Positions 57,255 through 64,000 of a stretch of 64,000 nucleotides of DNA are shown piece by piece; the stretch's first letter is position 1; each line of letters opens with the position of its first letter. Origin of the DNA: an uncultured Granulosicoccus sp. (GTDB taxonomy: Bacteria; Pseudomonadota; Gammaproteobacteria; Granulosicoccales; Granulosicoccaceae); contig CALKLO010000118.1 in assembly GCA_937991945.1 (NCBI GenBank), forward strand, positions 1-64,000, given 5' to 3'. The notes below the pieces were generated by a model. That model did not search any database, was not told where the DNA came from, and was given only the letters and a program-made list of their open reading frames with translations. The translations under genes and the position numbers were made by a program.

Positions 57255-57266
57255 TATACTAGTATA
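57255..57266. promoter_or_regulatory. Palindromic operator-like site upstream of dctP
   Basis: TATACTAGTATA, a perfect 12-bp palindrome starting six bases upstream of the proposed -35 of dctP. Its A/T-rich symmetrical form with a central CTAG resembles sites of GntR-family regulators, which commonly control TRAP genes. No regulator gene is adjacent in the window. Confidence 0.55.
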
Positions 57267-57596
57267 TTATTTGAGGGCAAGACATATTTAACCATTCGTC
57301 ATAGACCGCACCCTACCCATAAGCGGCTTATCACCCACCGCCATCGCCTCTCACAACTAAGTTCTGTGGTTTTTAACGAGGGTTATTTGTGAGTTGAAGC
57401 AGGTTGACGATGGCCAAAACCAGACAAAGACCACCTTACTAAGACCATGAAACTAAAGCCGAACGCCCCAGATCCGACACCAATAGAAGTGTCGTTTCGG
57501 CGCAGCCAGTAACATCAGCTGGCAGTAAGAAACTGAGCCTGCTGTATTGCAGGCAATCCACAGCGGTAGGTAGTGAAACCATTACAGGCATCGCTC

Positions 57597-58376
57597 ATGA
57601 AGTTCACACGATTCACCATTATTAGGATTACATTGCTTCTGGGTTGCTTAGCGGCCGTTGCAGCGACCAGCGCTCACCAACGGGAGCACACCCGAAACTG
57701 GGAACAGAGCATCGAGGTCACCGTCTTTCCAATCAATGCAGATAACAGTGTAAAAACTGACAACTACATAATGGAGCTGACAGATACCGATTTCAGCATT
57801 ATCAATCGCTGGGGCGTACGCGAAGCCGAGCGACATGGACTCCCCTTACAGAAACCCTTCAATGTCACCCTTGGTGATACGGTCTATGCACTTCCACCTG
57901 CATTTCCCGAGCAAGCCAACTCGCTCTCCGTGCTGCTTTGGGGTCTAAAGTTTCGATATTGGGCATGGCGAAACACCCCTGACGATGGCGGAGGACTTAC
58001 GCGTGTACGTATGTTCGTTCTCTATCAAACGGGCAGTGATGGCATCCCATTGCGACATTCACTCGGATTAGAAAAAGGCCTCATCGGCCTCATTCACGCG
58101 TTTAGTTCAAAGCGGCAAACACAACAAAACAATGTAGTCATTGCCCACGAGCTACTGCACACCGTTGGCGCACAAGATAAATACGATACTCAGGGGCATC
58201 CCCTATTGCCCATTGGCCTCGCCGACCCAAATCAACTGCCACTGCTGCCTCAAACTCGCGCAGAAATCATGGCAGGTCGAATACCCAAATCCGCACAGCG
58301 CTCTGAAATGGCTGACTCTCTGCGCAACGTTCGAATCAACGCCTTCACCGCCACGGAAATCAACTGGATCAAGTAA
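57597..58376 (+). CDS. Predicted secreted zinc metalloprotease-like protein
   Basis: 259 residues. The signal peptide RITLLLGCLAAVAATSAH suggests export. The zinc motif is H184-ELLH188-TVGAQD194-KYD, i.e. HExxHxxGxxD, the metzincin-type site with Asp as third ligand. Further conserved-looking features are VTVFPINADNS and MAGRIPKSAQRSEMAD near the C-terminus. I know no named family for it. ATG 57597 was chosen for the signal peptide; GTG at 57573 is an alternative. It leads the PGPGW-EnvC-CtpA cluster. Confidence 0.75.
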   Translation: MKFTRFTIIRITLLLGCLAAVAATSAHQREHTRNWEQSIEVTVFPINADNSVKTDNYIMELTDTDFSIINRWGVREAERHGLPLQKPFNVTLGDTVYALPPAFPEQANSLSVLLWGLKFRYWAWRNTPDDGGGLTRVRMFVLYQTGSDGIPLRHSLGLEKGLIGLIHAFSSKRQTQQNNVVIAHELLHTVGAQDKYDTQGHPLLPIGLADPNQLPLLPQTRAEIMAGRIPKSAQRSEMADSLRNVRINAFTATEINWIK

Positions 58377-58418
58377 GATGCAAGCTCACAACCCACAGCG
58401 CCATGACGGCGAAGAGGA

Positions 58419-58838
58419 ATGGACGAACTTCTAAATTGGTGGAATCAATACTCGTTCTTTTTTTCAGCTCTTGCGGGCTTATCGCTGCTTTTATTTGTCT
58501 TGAGTATTGCCGCTACGCCTTGGTTCATTGCCTCACTGCCTAGCGACTACCTACAACCTAAAACTGACAATCCCAAACGCTCAGGAGCCTTTGGGGCTCT
58601 GCTGCGCACGCTCAAAAATATATTCGGATTTTTGCTCGTAGTATTAGGCCTTATCCTAATGATTACCCCAGGACCTGGACTTATAGTGCTACTGGTGGGA
58701 ATCTCTGTGGCCGAGTTTCCAGGCAAGCAACAACTGCTCGTTAAAATAGCGGTTCAGCCAAACGTATTCAGATCACTAAATTGGATGCGCTTTAAGCATG
58801 GTAAGCAGCCTTTTGAGAATCCTGCGACTACACTTTAA
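58419..58838 (+). CDS. PGPGW-type membrane protein
   Basis: 139-residue predicted inner-membrane protein: two to three helices, with LILMITPGPGLIVLLVGIS (about residues 80-98) forming the membrane-embedded PGPG motif of the PGPGW family, here ending GL rather than GW. Function is unknown. It lies 42 bases after the metalloprotease gene and three bases before envC, consistent with one transcript. Confidence 0.8.
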   Translation: MDELLNWWNQYSFFFSALAGLSLLLFVLSIAATPWFIASLPSDYLQPKTDNPKRSGAFGALLRTLKNIFGFLLVVLGLILMITPGPGLIVLLVGISVAEFPGKQQLLVKIAVQPNVFRSLNWMRFKHGKQPFENPATTL

Positions 58839-58841
58839 CGT

Positions 58842-60020
58842 ATGAATCGCTCTCTACCCCTCCTAGCCGTCCTGTGCATTTGCACCGCCACTTTATTGTT
58901 GAACGTGGCAACCGGGCATGCCCAAGGCGCTAAAACTCTGGGCGATGTTGAGCAGCAGATCCAAGACACCTCAGATCAACTTCGCGCCCTAGACGAAGAA
59001 ATTGCGCGTAGCAACGAATTGAAAGAATCTCTGGTTAAGTCTTTCAACGAAGCACAAAACAAAACCGGTGAAAGAAACGAACGGCTACAAGGCCTTGATC
59101 AAGATATTGAGCGCTACGGCCAACGCTTAAATGCTTTGGATTTACGCCTACAAGAGGCCGAGGAAGGCATAGAGGCACGAAAATTCCTGATGGCCGAAGT
59201 GCTCCGAAACTCACAATCCATCGGCAAACAAACAGCGCTTAAAATTGTCCTTCAAAACGATGACCCAGCGATTGCCGATCGGCTCGGGGTCTACACCGAA
59301 TACGTTCTGGCCGCGCAAAACGCCACCATCGAGGAACAAGTCGCTGTCTTAGCCCGCGTTCAAACAGCGAAAGACACCGCACTAAAAGATCGCAACTGGC
59401 TGAATTATTTGAAGAATAAAGCTTCGAAACAACGAGATTCTTTTGCCAGCACCGCTCAAAGCACGCAAAAGAATTTGGGCGAGGTTGAAGCAGGCATTAG
59501 CGAAAAAACACGCTCAGTGGCGCAACTGAGGGCAGATCAAGAACGATTACAGGCGCTTATGGAAGAGCTGAAAACTCTTCAAAGCTCAGAGTCTGGGTAC
59601 TTTGTTGCTGGTAAAGGGCGATACCCGGCGCCGGTGAAAGGCGAGGTAAAAGCGCGCTTTGGGGATATAAAATCTGTCGGGAAGCTGCGCTGGGACGGTC
59701 TATTCATTGAGGCCAAACTCGGACTCCCAGTGCGAGCAATTGCTGACGGAGAAGTCATTTATAGCAAGTGGCTACAAGGTTTCGGCAACTTGGTCATTAT
59801 CAATCACGGTGATAACTACACGAGCCTGTATGGCGGCAACCGAGAAGTCACCGTACCTGCCGGCCAATGGGTCGAGTCAGGTGTGACAATTGCAACTGTT
59901 GGTGATTCTGGCGGTCAGAGTTCTGGCGGCGTTTATTTTCAAATACGTCACAATGCTCAAGCCGAAGATCCTGAAAGCTGGTTCGAACCAAATTCTGGCC
60001 TGCAAAGCGCCAGCAAATAG
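58842..60020 (+). CDS. envC: Murein hydrolase activator EnvC-like protein
   Basis: 392 residues, exported (leader ends near GHAQGA). A long periplasmic coiled coil (about residues 35-250) is followed by a LytM domain (PAPVKGEVKARFGD to QIRHNAQAEDPESWF). Catalytic His positions of active M23 enzymes are missing: WDGLF, YGGN and GGVYFQI replace the zinc-binding sites, as in E. coli EnvC, which activates amidases AmiA/AmiB at the septum. It starts three bases after the PGPGW gene and precedes ctpA by 118 bases. Confidence 0.92.
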   Translation: MNRSLPLLAVLCICTATLLLNVATGHAQGAKTLGDVEQQIQDTSDQLRALDEEIARSNELKESLVKSFNEAQNKTGERNERLQGLDQDIERYGQRLNALDLRLQEAEEGIEARKFLMAEVLRNSQSIGKQTALKIVLQNDDPAIADRLGVYTEYVLAAQNATIEEQVAVLARVQTAKDTALKDRNWLNYLKNKASKQRDSFASTAQSTQKNLGEVEAGISEKTRSVAQLRADQERLQALMEELKTLQSSESGYFVAGKGRYPAPVKGEVKARFGDIKSVGKLRWDGLFIEAKLGLPVRAIADGEVIYSKWLQGFGNLVIINHGDNYTSLYGGNREVTVPAGQWVESGVTIATVGDSGGQSSGGVYFQIRHNAQAEDPESWFEPNSGLQSASK

Positions 60021-60138
60021 ACATTTAATATCAGTATCTAGCTAGACTCGAATAACACTGTGGTTCGATTCACATTCGATCCTAAAACGACCCTGTTCCA
60101 TTTGTCGTATATATAAGAAAATCCGGAGTAACACGTCA

Positions 60139-61452
60139 ATGAAGGTATCTACACGCTCAGTTTCACTGGTACTGCTAGGTGCAGTGATCGGTGGATCTTT
60201 GACACTGACTCAGCACGTTATGGGAGCTCGGAGTGCCAACGAACTGCCGCTTGAGCAGATGCGAACATTTACTGATGTTTTTACTCGTATCAAAAATGAC
60301 TACGTGGAAGAAGTCTCCGATGACGAACTCCTTGAGCACGCCATACGCGGAATGCTGCAAGGCTTAGATCCTCATTCAGCCTACCTAAACACAGAAGAAT
60401 TCAACGAGCTTCGCATTGGTACCACCGGCGAATTTGGCGGACTGGGTATCGAAGTTGGAATGGAAGACGGTTTCGTCAAAGTTGTCTCCCCTATCGACGA
60501 CACACCCGCAGCCAAGGCGGGCGTTCTGGCAGGCGATCTCATCATCCGTTTAGACGACACACCCGTTAAAGGCTTATCTCTGAACGATGCCGTCAAATTG
60601 ATGCGTGGTAAGCCCGGCAGCGAGTTAACGTTGACCATCATTCGCGAAGGCGCCGATAAGCCGCTTTCTATCGATATTGAACGTGCCGTTATCAAGACCA
60701 CCAGCGTTAGACACCGAATGCTAGACGAAGACTTCGGCTACCTGCGCATATCAAACTTCCAAACTAAAACAACAGCGGATTTACTAAAAGCTGTTAAGAA
60801 AATGAACAAGGAAAACGACGGCCTCAAAGGTTTAGTGCTTGATTTACGAAACAACCCGGGCGGTGTATTGTCTGGCGCGGTCGGTGTATCAGATGCTTTT
60901 CTCAACGACGGTATGATTGTCTACACCGACGGACGTGAGAATGACTCAAAGCTTCGTTACGATGCTACTGACGGCGACATACTCGATGGCGCACCTCTCA
61001 TTGTCATGGTTAATGGTGGCTCAGCTTCGGCATCAGAAATCGTTGCCGGTGCCATGCAAGATCATGGACGCGCTATTGTTCTTGGCAGCAAAACGTTCGG
61101 CAAGGGCTCAGTACAAACTATCCAGGATTTACCTGCTGGTGGCGCTGTGAAACTCACAACCTCTCGTTACTTCACACCGAAGGGTCGCTCAATTCAGGCA
61201 CTCGGTATTGAACCTGACATTTCGACAAAGCCAGGCTCATGGACACGACCCGATGACGAAGACGGCTATACACCATTGACGGAATCTAGCTTGCGCGGCG
61301 CTCTGAGCAATACCACTGTCGACGAAGATGAAGCCACAGAGGAAGAAGCAGAAGCCGCAAAAGAAGACAACTTAGTGTATGACGATTATCAGCTGTTCGA
61401 AGCATTGAACCTGTTGAAGGGCTTAGCTATTTTGAACAAAAAATCCAGCTAA
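60139..61452 (+). CDS. ctpA: S41 family C-terminal processing peptidase
   Basis: 437-residue periplasmic serine protease. N-terminal signal/anchor (SVSLVLLGAVIGGSLTL), PDZ domain (FGGLGIEVGMEDGFVKV to GSELTLTII), then the S41 catalytic domain: LDLRNNPGGVL, nucleophile Ser in NGGSASASEIVAGA and the Lys of KTFGKGSVQT (Ser-Lys dyad). An acidic Glu/Ala-rich tail follows. Orthologues cut C-terminal tails and regulate murein hydrolases; EnvC upstream suggests linked envelope roles. It is followed by a strong terminator. Confidence 0.95.
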   Translation: MKVSTRSVSLVLLGAVIGGSLTLTQHVMGARSANELPLEQMRTFTDVFTRIKNDYVEEVSDDELLEHAIRGMLQGLDPHSAYLNTEEFNELRIGTTGEFGGLGIEVGMEDGFVKVVSPIDDTPAAKAGVLAGDLIIRLDDTPVKGLSLNDAVKLMRGKPGSELTLTIIREGADKPLSIDIERAVIKTTSVRHRMLDEDFGYLRISNFQTKTTADLLKAVKKMNKENDGLKGLVLDLRNNPGGVLSGAVGVSDAFLNDGMIVYTDGRENDSKLRYDATDGDILDGAPLIVMVNGGSASASEIVAGAMQDHGRAIVLGSKTFGKGSVQTIQDLPAGGAVKLTTSRYFTPKGRSIQALGIEPDISTKPGSWTRPDDEDGYTPLTESSLRGALSNTTVDEDEATEEEAEAAKEDNLVYDDYQLFEALNLLKGLAILNKKSS

Positions 61453-61508
61453 TTTAGTGGATCATTAGCCCCTCTAAGCCAGTTGCGGTTTAGGGCTGGG
61501 CAATCAGA

Positions 61509-61543
61509 GCGCCAAAGGCTTGCAGGCTTTTGGCGCTTTTTTA
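61509..61543 (+). terminator. Intrinsic terminator after ctpA
   Basis: GCGCCAAAGGC and GGCTTTTGGCGC arms (one G-U) with a small loop form a 12-pair stem followed by TTTTTTT. It ends the EnvC-CtpA transcript 57 bases after the stop. Confidence 0.92.
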
Positions 61544-61661
61544 TGTGCGTTGGAAACACCCAACTTAGCAATGATAAAAGATTGATCGCGTTGGGTATTG
61601 AGCTTACCAATCACATGTGCCAAATTGGACGAACGTACAGATTCGCCGAATAGCCAAGCTC

Positions 61662-63710
61662 ATGTCGAACGACCCACTGCTACAACCGTTTCAACTCAAG
61701 CATCTGACGCTTAAAAATCGCATCATGACGACAAGCCATGAGCCTGCCTACCCTGAAGACGGCATGCCCAAGGATCGCTACCGGGCCTATCACGAAGAAC
61801 GAGCTAAGGCTGGTGTTGCGTTGGCAATGACAGCGGGCTCTGCTGCGGTAAGCCGCGACTCTCCCCCGGTATTCAATAACGTGCTTGCGTATAGAGATGA
61901 CGTTGTACCGTGGATTAAAAATTTAACCGACGCCTGTCACGAACACGGCTGCGCGGTGATGATTCAACTCACTCACTTAGGCAGAAGAACAGCTTGGAAT
62001 AAAGGCGACTGGCTGCCCAGCGTTTCACCATCCATTCACCGAGAACCCTCTCACCAACATTTCCCTAAACTGATAGAAGACTGGGATATAGAGAGAATCG
62101 TTACCGATTTTGCGGATGCAGCAGAACGCATGCAAGCCGGAGGTATGGACGGCATCGAACTGCAAGTGTATGGGCATCTTCTCGATCAGTTTTGGTCACC
62201 TCTGAGTAACAACCTAGAAGGTGAATACGACAGTAGCTCCTTAGACAACCGACTGCGATTCCCCATGCAAGTGCTTGACGCCATCAGGACTCGAGTAGGC
62301 AATGATTTTATTGTCGGGCTTCGTTACACCGCCGATGAGGCCGCGCCTGGAGGCATAACCCCTGACGAAGGACTCGAGATATCCAAACGCTTAGCCAACT
62401 CTGGGAAAGTTGACTTCCTCAACGTGATTCGCGGCAGAATTCATACAGACCCTGCCATGACAGATGTCATTCCCATTCAAGGCATGCAAAGCGCCCCTCA
62501 TCTGGATTTTGCAGGAGCCGTGAAAAAAGCAACTGGGCTACCCACCTTTCATGCGGCAAGAATTCCAGATGTTGCCACCGCCAGACACGCTATTGCCAGT
62601 GGCTTATTAGACATGGTGGGAATGACTCGTGCGCACATGGCAGACCCTCACATAGTGCGAAAAATCGTTGAAAAGCGCGAGCATGATATTCGGCCTTGCG
62701 TAGGTGCTACCTATTGCCTTGATCGTATCTACCAAGGCGGAGAGGCATTGTGCATTCACAATGCAGCAACTGGGCGTGAACTCTCTATGCCTCACACCAT
62801 TGAACCCGCAGCCATACAAAAACGCGTAATCATCGTAGGCGCAGGACCTGCCGGCCTTGAAGCTGCCAGAGTCGCTGCCGAACGTGGCCACCATGTCACT
62901 GTGTTTGAAGCAGCTGCAGAACCTGGCGGACAAATTAGACTCACGGCCCGAAACCCACGTCGTAGCGAAATGATGTCGATCATTGATTGGCGCATGGAAC
63001 AATGCACCGCTCGAAATGTTGAATTTAAATTTAACGTGTTTGCTGAAGCAAGCGATGTGCAAGCGCTCTCGCCTGATGTGGTCATCATTGCCACCGGAGG
63101 CTTACCCGATACCACCTTGTTTGAACAAAAAATTGCTCTAGAAAATGTCATAACCAGTTGGGATCTTATTGCTGGCGACAAGGTAACCCCTGAGGAGAAT
63201 GTGCTCATCTATGATGAAAGCGGTGACCATCCAGGACTACAGGCTGCTGAAGCTGCCGCAAGCTTCGGCGCAAACGTTGAGGTCATGACACCTGATCGTA
63301 CATTTGCTCCTGGCATTATGGCCATGAACTTAACGCCCTACATGAGAGCGTTGCAAGATAAAAATGTAACCTTCACCGTTGCACGTCGCTTACTTAACGT
63401 GGAACGCGACGGCAACCGTTTAAAGGCGACTATTGGGACAGACTACAGCGACCATAAAAGCACGGCCCACTATGACCAAGTTGTTATTAACTACGGCACA
63501 CAACCCTTAGCAGAGCTGTACTTTGAGCTTAAGCCCTTGTCCTCAAACCTAGGGGCCGTCAATCACAATGAGCTTATACAGGGCATACCGCAAACCATCA
63601 CTAACAATACGCAAAGTACTTTCCAGTTATTTCGTATTGGTGATGCTGTGTCATCACGAAACACTCACGCTGCCATATATGACGCACTAAGGTTAGTCAA
63701 AGACATCTAA
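61662..63710 (+). CDS. TMADH/DgcA-like NADH:flavin oxidoreductase
   Basis: 682-residue fusion: FMN-binding TIM barrel of the old-yellow-enzyme family (about residues 1-340, LKNRIMTTSHEPAY), a cysteine region, then a FAD/NAD(P) domain (VIIVGAGPAGLEAARVAAERG). Trimethylamine dehydrogenase and 2,4-dienoyl-CoA reductase share this layout. Cys346, Cys352 and Cys364 remain but the fourth ligand position is Ala349 (CVGATYC), as I recall for dimethylglycine-demethylating DgcA homologues. ATG 61662 fits the family; GTG 61617 is upstream. The substrate is not established. Confidence 0.85.
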   Translation: MSNDPLLQPFQLKHLTLKNRIMTTSHEPAYPEDGMPKDRYRAYHEERAKAGVALAMTAGSAAVSRDSPPVFNNVLAYRDDVVPWIKNLTDACHEHGCAVMIQLTHLGRRTAWNKGDWLPSVSPSIHREPSHQHFPKLIEDWDIERIVTDFADAAERMQAGGMDGIELQVYGHLLDQFWSPLSNNLEGEYDSSSLDNRLRFPMQVLDAIRTRVGNDFIVGLRYTADEAAPGGITPDEGLEISKRLANSGKVDFLNVIRGRIHTDPAMTDVIPIQGMQSAPHLDFAGAVKKATGLPTFHAARIPDVATARHAIASGLLDMVGMTRAHMADPHIVRKIVEKREHDIRPCVGATYCLDRIYQGGEALCIHNAATGRELSMPHTIEPAAIQKRVIIVGAGPAGLEAARVAAERGHHVTVFEAAAEPGGQIRLTARNPRRSEMMSIIDWRMEQCTARNVEFKFNVFAEASDVQALSPDVVIIATGGLPDTTLFEQKIALENVITSWDLIAGDKVTPEENVLIYDESGDHPGLQAAEAAASFGANVEVMTPDRTFAPGIMAMNLTPYMRALQDKNVTFTVARRLLNVERDGNRLKATIGTDYSDHKSTAHYDQVVINYGTQPLAELYFELKPLSSNLGAVNHNELIQGIPQTITNNTQSTFQLFRIGDAVSSRNTHAAIYDALRLVKDI

Positions 63711-63786
63711 GCAACTCGACGCGAACCAAACAACGCGTTTGAGGTTGAATAGTATAAAGTGACCCTAACGGATCTGGAGTTAAACC

Positions 63787-64000
63787 ATGGGCTGTCAGTA
63801 CTACGCACCTACCGATAACGGTGCCGATTCATTTACTGTAGCAATGCCACGACTAACAGTAGGCAGAGGCACTCTAAGCGAAGTGGGCGAGCGCTCGGCA
63901 AAGCTAGGTATGCGACGAGTTGCGCTGTTTACAGATCCGCAACTCGCATCAGGACCACTGGTAAAAATTGCCAGCGAGTCACTAACAAACGCAGGCATCG
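63787..64000 (+). CDS. Iron-containing alcohol dehydrogenase, HOT-like (partial)
   Basis: First 71 residues of a group III (iron-type) alcohol dehydrogenase, cut by the window end. The start MGCQYYAPTDNGADSFTVAM and PRLTVGRGTLSEVGERSAKL, then RRVALFTDPQLAS, resembles bacterial hydroxyacid-oxoacid transhydrogenase homologues, which interconvert 4-hydroxybutyrate/succinate semialdehyde with 2-oxoglutarate/2-hydroxyglutarate. GGAG lies eight bases before the ATG. The metal site would be outside the window. Confidence 0.75.
   Translation, partial: MGCQYYAPTDNGADSFTVAMPRLTVGRGTLSEVGERSAKLGMRRVALFTDPQLASGPLVKIASESLTNAGI

Larger units (their letters stand above)
57153..57596. other. Intergenic region between dctP and the metalloprotease gene
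   Basis: About 444 bases between two divergent genes. The left part holds the dctP promoter and operator. The right part has two small inverted repeats (57505-57523 and 57537-57554) and only tiny frames. I see no clear plus-strand promoter. Confidence 0.5.

Noticed and set aside
57300-57540. Tiny frames between dctP and the metalloprotease
   Set aside because: Frames of about 10-21 codons without ribosome binding sites or conservation evidence.
62607-63062. 151-codon frame antisense to the TMADH-like gene
   Set aside because: Shadow of a strongly supported gene on the other strand; its translation has no domain pattern.

Overview
The window is a compact stretch of a gammaproteobacterial chromosome, probably from a free-living (likely marine) aerobic heterotroph. 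Evidence is the gene order radC-coaBC-dut-algC-argB, the order gmk-rpoZ-spoT-ridA-recG, a type II secretion block next to a rhombosortase, outer-membrane proteins (OMPLA, porin), sucAB/lpdA, fadD, a TRAP transporter and an EnvC/CtpA envelope operon. I could not identify genus or species. No rRNA, tRNA, CRISPR array, insertion sequence, integrase or phage gene was seen; most of the DNA is ordinary housekeeping sequence.

Layout. 1-6.2 kb: 5' part of radC, then divergent coaBC-dut-algC-argB, a DUF4124 secreted protein and exonuclease III. 6.3-8.3 kb: cysQ with two small uncharacterised genes. 8.5-14.1 kb: gspG-H-I-J-K-L-M-N, tightly packed on the minus strand, without gspC, D, E or F. 14.2-15.3 kb: rhombosortase and an ElaA-like acetyltransferase. 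15.3-20.5 kb: DMT exporter with a malate/lactate dehydrogenase-family enzyme, an SDR, and a PAS/GGDEF protein with a decayed GGDEF motif and only the beginning of an EAL domain. 20.6-26.8 kb: recG, ridA, spoT, rpoZ, gmk. 26.8-34.3 kb: thioredoxin-fold protein, GT2 glycosyltransferase with a C-terminal nucleotide-binding-like region, OMPLA with a lipobox, GMC oxidoreductase, a porin behind an A+T-rich leader, a 56-residue protein and an MFS transporter.

34.5-45.3 kb is the 2-oxoglutarate dehydrogenase region: an atypical isocitrate dehydrogenase-like gene, sucA and sucB run together and end at a good intrinsic terminator. lpdA, usually next to sucB, is about 3 kb away behind a secreted SASA-type esterase and a tandem SnoaL-like protein. 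45.3-51.3 kb holds DUF3301, YchJ, fadD, a Nudix protein, a thioesterase, an LplT-PlsC fusion and a cold-shock protein. 51.4-54.1 kb is pepN, with a 12-bp tandem repeat translated in its N-terminal domain. 54.2-57.2 kb is a TRAP transporter operon with a likely operator and promoter. 57.6-61.5 kb is a predicted zinc metalloprotease, a PGPGW-type membrane protein, EnvC and CtpA. 61.6-64 kb holds a TMADH/DgcA-like flavoprotein and the start of an iron-type alcohol dehydrogenase resembling hydroxyacid-oxoacid transhydrogenase.

I see no clear undescribed multi-gene system. The most worthwhile leads are the atypical isocitrate dehydrogenase, the esterase/SnoaL pair splitting sucB from lpdA, the incomplete GGDEF-EAL protein, the lipobox-bearing OMPLA, the rhombosortase/T2SS pairing, and the translated repeat in pepN.
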